A stretch of 16,072 nucleotides of DNA, from contig JAUPLV010000035.1 of the NCBI GenBank assembly GCA_030836725.1, positions 1 to 16,072 of the forward strand, read 5' to 3'. Under the pieces are notes generated by a model. It was not told the DNA's origin, made no database searches, and saw only the letters and a program-made list of their open reading frames with translations. Source of the DNA: Pseudomonadota bacterium (GTDB lineage Bacteria > Pseudomonadota > Gammaproteobacteria > Burkholderiales > Thiobacillaceae). Below are positions 1-6,563 of the stretch, piece by piece. The position numbers and the translations under genes are program-made. The stretch's first letter is position 1, and each line of letters starts with the position of its first letter.

Positions 1-1
1 G

Positions 2-1549
2 GTCCTGTTCGGCACCGAGGAGGGCCCCGGCATCCTGGTGGTAGGCAATGCCGCCAACAACGGTAACGCCAACGAATTCGGCCCCAACCGGGTCGCTCGC
101 ATCGACGGCTTCAGCATCACCGGCGCCGACCATGGCGGCGGTGTGTTCGCCAGCGGCTATGCACGCAACCTGCAGGTGAGCAACAACCGCATTTATTCCA
201 ACCAGGGTACCTATGGCGGCGGCATTCGCGTCGGCCATGTCACGCTGCTCGATGGCGAAGACCTCACCGACAGCCAGAACCGCAACGTGCGTATCCAGTA
301 CAACCAGATCAGCCAGAATGGATCCATGGAAGGGGCGGGCGGCGGCATTGCCCTCTACACCGGGGCCGACGGCTATCAGGTGCGCGAGAACACCGTCTGC
401 GGCAATTTCTCGACGAGCGACGGCGGCGGCATCGGTCACCTCGGTCTGAGCGACGGCGGCATCATCGCCAACAACGCCATCCTGTTCAACCAGACCTTCA
501 ACCAGGGGGTGGGGGTGAACGGCGGCGGCCTGTTCATCGGCGGCGCGGCTCCCATTGCGCCTGCCGTGCTCAGCGAGGGCAGCGGCAATGTCGAGGTGCT
601 GGCCAACCTGATCAAGGGCAACCAGGCCGGCGCCGGCGACGGTGGCGGCATCCGCACCCAGTTCGTCAACGGCATGGATGTTTCGAGCAGCCGCAATAAT
701 CCCGGCCGCTGGTTCCGCATCAACCTCGTCAACAACTTCGTCGTGGACAACATGGCGGGCCTGGCGGGCGGCGGCATCTCGCTGCAGGACACGGCGCAGG
801 CGTTCATCCGCCACAACACCGTCGCCCACAACGACAGCACGGCCACGGTAGGGGCGGCCTTCGCCCCGAACAGCCCGAACGAGTCCACGGCCCAGCCGGC
901 CGGTATCGTGTCGCGCGCCCACAGCTCGGCGCTGGCAGCGGCCTTCGGCAACGCGCCGCAGGTGCAAGCTTTCAGGGCGTTCTCCAACCCGACGCTGGCG
1001 AACAACATCGTCTGGCACAACCGTTCGTTCTACTGGAAGAACGACGCCACCTGCGATCCGGCCACCAGCGCGACGCCCTGTTTCGGCCTGTATCCAAGGG
1101 TCGGGGAGCCGTTCAACGAACCCGTGGTGTACGACGACCTGGCGGTCATGGGGACGGCAGGCTGCCTGGATCCGCGCAACAGCATCCTGACCGTCCTGAG
1201 CGATGGCTGTACCTATCACGCCAGCAACCTTGCCGCCGATCCGTTGTTCGTGGCCGGCTATTTCAACGGCTCGCCGGGGCAGACCGTGGTGATCAACGAG
1301 ACCACTACCAGCCTTGCCACGGCGCCAGCTTTCGACGAGGGCGGCAACTTCATCGACGTGCGCTTCGGGCCGCTGACGCCTACCGGCGATTACCACCTGC
1401 AGGACGGCTCGCCGGCGGAATGCCTGGGGGCAGCGGGAACTGGGGTGACCACCGATGCGGATGGCCAGGCACGGCCCATCACCACGAACTGCACCAACCC
1501 GGCCTTGCCCGTCACCAACCCGGATGCCGGTGCGGACGAGCGCGGTTAA
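2..1549 (+). CDS. Right-handed parallel beta-helix repeat protein, 5'-truncated by the window edge
   Basis: The frame is open from base 2 with no stop upstream, so the true start and any signal peptide lie outside the window; the internal GTG at 38 is probably not the start. The visible 515 residues contain at least six coils built around GGGI or GGGL turns (bases 215, 338, 422, 521, 641 and 767), each followed by an NN-x-[IVA]-xx-N strand. This is the pattern of right-handed parallel beta-helix (Pmp / pectate-lyase-like) surface proteins. The C-terminus is complete: a DYHLQDGSPA segment and a final DAGADERG resemble the usual ending of secreted beta-helix proteins. Several Cys in the last third may pair. 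It is the first visible gene of an operon of exported copper proteins, so a role as a surface scaffold or adhesin is plausible, though an enzymatic role on polysaccharide cannot be excluded. Confidence is high for the fold and low for the function. Confidence 0.85.
   Translation, partial: VLFGTEEGPGILVVGNAANNGNANEFGPNRVARIDGFSITGADHGGGVFASGYARNLQVSNNRIYSNQGTYGGGIRVGHVTLLDGEDLTDSQNRNVRIQYNQISQNGSMEGAGGGIALYTGADGYQVRENTVCGNFSTSDGGGIGHLGLSDGGIIANNAILFNQTFNQGVGVNGGGLFIGGAAPIAPAVLSEGSGNVEVLANLIKGNQAGAGDGGGIRTQFVNGMDVSSSRNNPGRWFRINLVNNFVVDNMAGLAGGGISLQDTAQAFIRHNTVAHNDSTATVGAAFAPNSPNESTAQPAGIVSRAHSSALAAAFGNAPQVQAFRAFSNPTLANNIVWHNRSFYWKNDATCDPATSATPCFGLYPRVGEPFNEPVVYDDLAVMGTAGCLDPRNSILTVLSDGCTYHASNLAADPLFVAGYFNGSPGQTVVINETTTSLATAPAFDEGGNFIDVRFGPLTPTGDYHLQDGSPAECLGAAGTGVTTDADGQARPITTNCTNPALPVTNPDAGADERG
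215..778 (+). repeat. Six in-frame GGCGGCGGCAT-like repeats encoding beta-helix turns
   Basis: Near-identical 12-base units (GGCGGCGGCATT and variants) begin at 215, 338, 422, 521, 641 and 767, always in the same reading phase. The spacing is 84 to 126 bases, or 28 to 42 residues. They encode the Gly-Gly-Gly-Ile/Leu turns of successive beta-helix coils. This is a protein-level repeat rather than a mobile or regulatory DNA repeat. Confidence 0.75.
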
Positions 1550-1555
1550 ACCCTG

Positions 1556-1587
1556 CCGCTGTCGCCGGCCACCGCCGGCAACAGCGG
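1556..1587 (+). promoter_or_regulatory. Strong intercistronic hairpin just upstream of the first multicopper oxidase gene
   Basis: CCGCTGT (1556-1562) pairs with ACAGCGG (1581-1587), and GCCGGC (1564-1569) pairs with GCCGGC (1574-1579) around a CACC loop. One C/A mismatch separates the two, giving a GC-rich stem of 13 pairs. There is no T-run after it, so a classical intrinsic terminator is unlikely. It ends five bases before the ribosome binding site at 1593. A role in RNA processing or stability, or in setting the level of the beta-helix gene relative to the oxidase genes, is an inference. Confidence 0.6.
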
Positions 1588-1607
1588 ACAGCAAAGGAGA
1601 GCGAATC

Positions 1608-2882
1608 ATGAAAGCCTTGAAAATACATAGCCGTCTCAGCCTCGGCCTTTGGGTGGCGCTGGCCTGGGGCCTGGCCCTGCCGGCCCATAGCGCGGTGTTC
1701 GTGCAATGTCCGGGCGACAACAACGGCGACGCGGTGATCGACAGCAACAATCCCCGCTATCGGGATACCCGTTGCATGCATCTCTCGGGCGGCGACGGCT
1801 TTGTCACCATGGCCGACGGCTACCTGCAGTACATCTTCGGTTTTTCCGACCTGACCGGGACCCCGCCGGCGGCGGCGATGGACGCGGGCATCCTCGCCGC
1901 CAACTTCCCGGCGCCCACCATCGCGCTCAAGGAGGGACAGGAGTTCTATCTCACCCTCACCAACGCGGGCATGGCGATCCGGCCCGACCTGTTCGATCCC
2001 CACTCGGTGCACTTCCATGGCTTTCCCCAGGCCGCGCCGGTGTTCGACGGCATGCCGGAAGGCTCCATCGCGATCAACATGGGCGCGAGCATCACCTACT
2101 ACTACAACCTCGTGGAACCCGGCACCTTCATGTATCACTGCCACGTGGAGGCCACCGAGCACATGCAGATGGGCATGCTGGGCAACCTCTATGTTTCGCC
2201 GGCGCAGAACGAACTGCCCAACGGCACCGTGCTGGGCACCCACGTGCACCAGAACAATGCCACCGTCAAAAACACCTATGTCTACAACGACGGCGACGGC
2301 AGCACCCGCTACGACGTCGAGATCCCGATCCAGCTGGGCTCTTTCGACCCCGCCTTCCACGACGCCAGTCTGACCGTGCAGCCCCTGCCTTTCGCCGAGA
2401 TGAAGGACAAGTACGCCATGATGAACGGGCGCGGCTATCCGGACACGGTGAATCCGGCCGCGCTGGCCTCGCCGATCGATCCGGAGACCAACGACAGCGC
2501 CAATGGCGGCAAGCTGTCCCAGCCGGTCAGTTCCGTGGTCGCCGCCACAGCGGGACAGAAAATCCTGCTGCGCCTGTCCAACCTCAGCGTCACCAACTTC
2601 TACACCGTCACCGCGCTGGGACTGCCCATGAAGGTGGTGGGTGTTGGCGCGGCGATCCTGCGCGGACCCGACCCCGACGGCGCCGGTCCCCTCAAGGGCG
2701 AGGAGCTCTACTACGACACCACTTCGGTCACCCTGGGGGGCGGCGAGTCGGCGGACGTGATCGTCGACACCAGCGGCGTCAGCCCCGGAACCTACTTCCT
2801 TTACACCACCAACCTCAACTACCTCAGCAACAACACCGAGGACTACGGGGGAATGATGACGGAAATCGTCATCGCCAATTGA
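1608..2882 (+). CDS. Secreted multicopper-oxidase-like protein carrying the type 1 copper site
   Basis: The product has 424 residues. Start chosen at ATG 1608 because AAAGGAGA (1593-1600) precedes it and a signal peptide follows, with cleavage near residue 28. After a segment with Cys34, Cys56 and a dockerin/EF-hand-like DNNGDAVID (37-45) comes a cupredoxin domain, about 95-200. It has H132-S-V-H135-F-H137-G, matching the HPxHxHG motif, and H177-C178-H179 followed by H185 and M190. By analogy with known oxidases, H132, C178, H185 and M190 would bind type 1 copper, and H135, H137, H177 and H179 would form half of a trinuclear cluster. HCH-x5-H is two residues longer than the common HCH-x3-H. 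A second cupredoxin-like domain, about 260-424, lacks copper ligands. The missing four trinuclear histidines are found in the next gene product, suggesting a hetero-complex. Assignment to the multicopper oxidase superfamily is firm; the substrate is unknown, with Mn, Fe, Cu(I) or phenolics all possible. Confidence 0.87.
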   Translation: MKALKIHSRLSLGLWVALAWGLALPAHSAVFVQCPGDNNGDAVIDSNNPRYRDTRCMHLSGGDGFVTMADGYLQYIFGFSDLTGTPPAAAMDAGILAANFPAPTIALKEGQEFYLTLTNAGMAIRPDLFDPHSVHFHGFPQAAPVFDGMPEGSIAINMGASITYYYNLVEPGTFMYHCHVEATEHMQMGMLGNLYVSPAQNELPNGTVLGTHVHQNNATVKNTYVYNDGDGSTRYDVEIPIQLGSFDPAFHDASLTVQPLPFAEMKDKYAMMNGRGYPDTVNPAALASPIDPETNDSANGGKLSQPVSSVVAATAGQKILLRLSNLSVTNFYTVTALGLPMKVVGVGAAILRGPDPDGAGPLKGEELYYDTTSVTLGGGESADVIVDTSGVSPGTYFLYTTNLNYLSNNTEDYGGMMTEIVIAN

Positions 2883-2912
2883 CGGATGGCCGCAAGCACG
2901 AGGAGAACAGAC

Positions 2913-4226
2913 ATGATCAAGATTTTACGCAGACTCGGGCAAGCGCTCGGCGCCCTCGCACTGCTGGCAAGCAGCGGCGCGTGGGCCGTGGTGGACGGCA
3001 TTGCCGGCCCGACATTCAACCTGACGGCAAAGGCCGACTACATCACCGCCGGCGATGGCGGCAGCCTGCTCGCCTGGGGCTATGCCGTCAATGGCCAGAT
3101 GCAGTATCCCGGCCCGACCCTGATCGTGAACCAGGGCGACACCATCACCATTAATCTCACCAACGAACTGCCCATGCCGGTTTCCATGGTCTTTCCCGGC
3201 CAGTCCGGCGTGACGGCAAGCGGAGGCACCAGCGGCCTGCTCACTCAGGAGAGCAGCGGACTTGCGGACGTGGTGACTTACACCTTCACCGCCAGCCAGC
3301 CCGGCACCTACCTCTACCACAGCGGCACCCGGCCCGACCTGCAGGTGGAGATGGGCCTGGTGGGCGCCCTCATCGTGCGCCCGGCGGGTTTTGACGTGGC
3401 GACCAACCGCACCGCCTACGGACAACCAGGCAGTGCCTACGACCACGAGTACCTGTTCCTGCTCACCGAGATGGATTTCCAGGTTCACGAGCAGGTCGCA
3501 ATCAACTTGCTGACGGGGCTGCCGCCGGAGACGGGGGTGAACAGCGCCAACTTTTCCTCCGAGTACTGGTTCATCAACGGCCGCGCCTCGCCGGACACCA
3601 TGATGGCCGCCGGCGCCCCCTGGATGCCGACCCAACCCTACAATGCGATGCCCCGCATGCGTCCCGGAGAAAAGCTGCTGATGCGGGTGATCGGCGGCGG
3701 GCGTGACCTGCATCCGCTGCATCACCATGGCAACAACAGCAGAACCATCGCCCGCGACGGCCGCCTGCTGGAGAGCGTTCCCGGCTCCGGAAACCCCGAT
3801 CTGGCCGTTTCCGACTTCACCCTCAAGGTCGTGCCCGGCAGCACCACCGATGCCGTCTTCGAGTGGACCGGCAAGGGGCTGGGCTGGGACATCTACGGCA
3901 CCACGGCGCTGAACCCTCACACCTGCGCCCCGGATGCGGACGGCTTCGACGTCAACACCAGGGAATGGTGCGCCGATCACAACAAGCCCCTGCCGGTGGT
4001 CCTGCCCAACCAGCAGGATCTCACCTTCGGCGGCCACTGGAGCGGCAGCCCTTATCTGGGTGTCTTCGGGGCGCTTCCGCCGGGGCAGGGCGGATTGAAT
4101 CCCAATGCGGGCTACTTCCATATGTGGCACTCCCACACCGAGAAGGAAATCACCAACAACGATATTTTCCCGGGCGGCATGATGACCATGGTCATCATCG
4201 AGCCTCCCGGTGTAGATATTCCTTGA
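2913..4226 (+). CDS. Secreted multicopper-oxidase-like protein with trinuclear-cluster histidines but no type 1 Cys
   Basis: The product has 437 residues. Start at ATG 2913 is supported by AGGAG (2901-2905) and a signal peptide ending AWA (residue 25). The N-terminal cupredoxin domain, about 26-165, keeps the typical PGP...GDT...LTN core. However, the place of the usual HxHG is taken by VFPGQ, and HCH has become H136-S-G, so it should not bind copper. The second part has H267-P-L-H270-H-H272-G and W405-H406-S407-H408. These are the two histidine pairs expected of a trinuclear cluster half-site, with Ser at the type 1 Cys position. The segment after it, EKEITNND then FPGGMM, resembles the C-terminus of large bacterial multicopper oxidases from memory. 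A Cys pair lies in the loop around 345-365. The gap to the gene before is 30 bases and to the gene after 20. It probably pairs with the preceding protein to complete the copper cluster, which is an inference from ligand complementarity. Confidence 0.85.
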   Translation: MIKILRRLGQALGALALLASSGAWAVVDGIAGPTFNLTAKADYITAGDGGSLLAWGYAVNGQMQYPGPTLIVNQGDTITINLTNELPMPVSMVFPGQSGVTASGGTSGLLTQESSGLADVVTYTFTASQPGTYLYHSGTRPDLQVEMGLVGALIVRPAGFDVATNRTAYGQPGSAYDHEYLFLLTEMDFQVHEQVAINLLTGLPPETGVNSANFSSEYWFINGRASPDTMMAAGAPWMPTQPYNAMPRMRPGEKLLMRVIGGGRDLHPLHHHGNNSRTIARDGRLLESVPGSGNPDLAVSDFTLKVVPGSTTDAVFEWTGKGLGWDIYGTTALNPHTCAPDADGFDVNTREWCADHNKPLPVVLPNQQDLTFGGHWSGSPYLGVFGALPPGQGGLNPNAGYFHMWHSHTEKEITNNDIFPGGMMTMVIIEPPGVDIP

Positions 4227-4246
4227 GCACTTGAGGAGACACGGCC

Positions 4247-6121
4247 ATGAACGCCCGTCAAACGATATTCAAGCTCTGCAGGACACCCGCGCTGCTGGTG
4301 CTTCCCCTGGTGGCCGGCAACGCTGCCGCCATCACCTACGACCTGGTCGCGCAGCCCTTCGACAAGGGCATGCCGGACGGCGCTTCGGTGCCGATGTGGG
4401 GGTTCGCCGTAAGCGGCGCCTCGCCGACGGTGCCGGGACCCGCTCTCGTGGTGCCGGCTGGAGATACCAGCCTCACCGTCAACCTGACCAACAACCTGAC
4501 CGGTCCCGGGGCTGAACCGGTGTCCATCGTCATCCCCGGCCAGGCGATGCCCACCACGGCTCTCGGCGCGCCGCTGGCAGCGGTGAAGTTCACCGACGGC
4601 ACCGGCCGCCAGCGGGTCGGCTCCTTCACCGCCGAGGCGGCCCCGAATGGCGGCACCCAAAGCTACACCTGGAACAACCTCAAGCCCGGCACCTACCTCT
4701 ACCATAGTGGAAGCCATCCGCAGGTTCAGGTGCAGATGGGGCTCTATGGCGCCATGGCTCATGACGCTCTCGCGGGCCAGGCCTATGCCGGCGTGCCCTA
4801 CCAGAGCCAGGCCACCCTGCTGTTCAGCGAGGTCGATCCGGCCCTGCATGCCGCCGTGGCCAGCGGCCAGTACGGGCCCGGTACGGCCATGACCAGCACC
4901 ATCGACTATGCACCGAAATATTTCCTCATCAACGGCGAGGATCTTTCCGACGCGAGCTTGGCCTTGGCCTCGGGCAGCGCGGGTCAGACCACGTTGCTGC
5001 GCCTGCTCAACGCCGGTCTGCAGAGCCGTTCGCCGGTTCTGCAGGGGCATTACATGCGCCTGGTGGCGGAGGACGGCAACGCCTATCGGCATGCACGGGA
5101 GCAGTACTCCGCTTTCCTGCCCGCGCTGAAGACCGCGGATGCCGTCATTACCCCGGCCGCGGCGGCGACCTACCCGATCTACGACCGACGACTGGCGGGC
5201 GGCATGCTCGCCTTCCTGGCGGTGGCGGATGCATCGGCCGGCGCGCCTTTGGCCAGCAACGATGCCTACGTCTTCGACGAGGATCCACCGGTACCGGGGT
5301 TCTCGGCGGCGGCGCCCGGCGTGCTCGGCAACGACGGGGCCTTCATTGGCGACCCCGCCACGACAGCCAGCTGGCTCAGCGGCCCCAGCCATGGCACGCT
5401 CAACCTGGGCCAGGACGGCAGCTTCACTTATATGCCCGCTCCCGATTTCAGCGGCGCCGACAGCTTCACCTACCAGGCGGTGAATGGCAGCGGCCAGAGC
5501 CTGCCGGCCACTGTCAGCCTCACCGTCAACCCGGTGAACGATGTTCCGGTGGCCACGGGCGACGCCTACAGCGTGACCGTGGGCGGTACGCTGAACGTGG
5601 CCGCACCCGGAGTGCTGGGCAACGACAGCGATGTCGACGGCGACATGCTCACGGCGGTGAATTCCAGTGCGCTGGTCGGCTTGAGCCTCAACCCGGATGG
5701 CAGCTTCGGTTACACCGCGAGCACCGCGGGCGAGTTCAGCTTCACCTACCAGGCAAGCGACGGAGTCTTGACCAGCGATCCGGCCAGCGTCGTCATCACG
5801 GTCATAGCGGTGACCAACCAGGCTCCGCTGGCGGTGAACGACACGGTCGCCGCGCCGCGCCGGACCTCGGTGACTTACACGCCGGTGTCCATCAACGTGC
5901 TGGCCAATGATTCCGACATCAACGGCAATCTCGATCCGACCACGCTCACCATCGTCGTGAATCCGAACAAGGGCGGCAGCGTGAGCGTGGATCCCGTGAC
6001 TGGAATAGTGAGCTACACGCCAAGGCTCAACTTCCGCGGCTCCGAGAACTTCAGTTACCGTGTCCAGGACACCGGCGGCCTGTGGTCCAACACCGCCAGC
6101 GTCAAGGTCAATGTGAAATGA
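4247..6121 (+). CDS. Copper-ligand-free cupredoxin protein with three C-terminal Ig/cadherin-like domains
   Basis: The product has 624 residues. Start at ATG 4247 follows GAGGAG (4233-4238) and gives a signal peptide ending NAAA (residue 28). Residues about 30-165 form a cupredoxin domain clearly related to the N-terminal domain of the preceding protein: shared W-G-[FY]-A-V, PGP, GDT, VNLTN, PVSxVxPGQ and PGTYLYHSG. HCH is again HSG (H153), and no HxH pairs are seen. A second cupredoxin-like part follows to about 325 (YFLINGED, LLRLLNAG), also without ligands. Three Ig/cadherin-like domains come next (about 331-425, 431-525 and 524-624). They have GVLGNDSDVDGD and NVLANDSDINGN acidic loops, which often bind calcium in this family. 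The last two are paralogous to the tail of the S8 peptidase downstream. It is likely a structural or anchoring subunit of the oxidase complex rather than a catalyst. The stop overlaps the next start. Confidence 0.83.
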   Translation: MNARQTIFKLCRTPALLVLPLVAGNAAAITYDLVAQPFDKGMPDGASVPMWGFAVSGASPTVPGPALVVPAGDTSLTVNLTNNLTGPGAEPVSIVIPGQAMPTTALGAPLAAVKFTDGTGRQRVGSFTAEAAPNGGTQSYTWNNLKPGTYLYHSGSHPQVQVQMGLYGAMAHDALAGQAYAGVPYQSQATLLFSEVDPALHAAVASGQYGPGTAMTSTIDYAPKYFLINGEDLSDASLALASGSAGQTTLLRLLNAGLQSRSPVLQGHYMRLVAEDGNAYRHAREQYSAFLPALKTADAVITPAAAATYPIYDRRLAGGMLAFLAVADASAGAPLASNDAYVFDEDPPVPGFSAAAPGVLGNDGAFIGDPATTASWLSGPSHGTLNLGQDGSFTYMPAPDFSGADSFTYQAVNGSGQSLPATVSLTVNPVNDVPVATGDAYSVTVGGTLNVAAPGVLGNDSDVDGDMLTAVNSSALVGLSLNPDGSFGYTASTAGEFSFTYQASDGVLTSDPASVVITVIAVTNQAPLAVNDTVAAPRRTSVTYTPVSINVLANDSDINGNLDPTTLTIVVNPNKGGSVSVDPVTGIVSYTPRLNFRGSENFSYRVQDTGGLWSNTASVKVNVK

Positions 6122-6549
6122 GCGCCCATCTCGTTCGGCGGCTCGGCGCCTTCGGCCTGACAGCCGTCCTGGCCGCCGGCTGCGCCGCCACCCCGGAAAA
6201 GGCCGCGTTGACGACGCCTGTCGGGGATCCGGGCATCCGCGTCGAGTCGCTCAGACTCACCGCCGCGGACTACATGCTGGATCTGCGCTTCCGCATCACC
6301 GACCCGGAGCGCGCCGCGCCCTTCTTCAATCGCAAGACCGAGTTCCAGCTGCTCGACCCGGCCAGCGGCGCCCGTCTGGCGGTGCCCAACACGCCCAAAC
6401 TCGGCAAGCTGCGTCAGGTCGCCCGCAAGGACATGCCCGACCGCAGCTACTTTGTCCTGTTCGCCAACCCAGGGCGCCACCTCAAGGCCGGGAGCCAGGT
6501 GACCCTGGTTGCCGGCGACACCCGCATCGACCAGCTTACGGTCGAGTAA
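6118..6549 (+). CDS. Small putative lipoprotein of unknown family
   Basis: The product has 143 residues. ATG 6118 overlaps the preceding stop as ATGA, which implies translational coupling. The N-terminus is a basic, hydrophobic leader ending L-A-A-G-Cys22, a reasonable lipobox with Ala at -3, so a membrane-attached lipoprotein is likely. The mature part is mostly alternating hydrophobic strands, including YMLDLRFRI, YFVLFANPG and QVTLVAG, and looks like a compact beta-sandwich. No catalytic or metal-binding motif is visible; Cys22 is the only Cys. I do not recognise a named family. Because it is tightly coupled between an Ig-tailed cupredoxin protein and the S8 peptidase, it could be an assembly factor or membrane anchor for the secreted copper proteins. 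That idea rests only on position. Confidence 0.8.
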   Translation: MSAHLVRRLGAFGLTAVLAAGCAATPEKAALTTPVGDPGIRVESLRLTAADYMLDLRFRITDPERAAPFFNRKTEFQLLDPASGARLAVPNTPKLGKLRQVARKDMPDRSYFVLFANPGRHLKAGSQVTLVAGDTRIDQLTVE

Positions 6550-6563
6550 CGGAGGAAAATATC

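Noticed and set aside
215..778. Regular GGC-rich repeats as a CRISPR array or DNA-binding array
   Set aside because: The repeats are 12 bases, in-frame, irregularly spaced and explained by Gly-Gly-Gly-Ile turns of a beta-helix protein.
1706..3154. Plus-strand open frame of about 480 codons overlapping the first two oxidase genes
   Set aside because: Arg/Gln/Pro-rich translation typical of an out-of-frame reading; it crosses the real stop and next start, and has no signal peptide or motif.
2925..4136. Long minus-strand open frame (about 400 codons) opposite the second oxidase gene
   Set aside because: It is antisense to a well supported gene, has Gly/Ala/His/Arg-rich translation with no domain, and long antisense frames are expected at this GC content.
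1608..4226. The first two oxidase-like genes as one gene broken by a frameshift or stop
   Set aside because: Each has its own ribosome binding site and a clear signal peptide, and the first has a complete second cupredoxin domain before its stop, so they are separate proteins.
4112..5392. Minus-strand open frame opposite the third cupredoxin gene
   Set aside because: Low-complexity Gly/Arg/Ala translation with no motif or plausible start signal; a shadow of the plus-strand gene.
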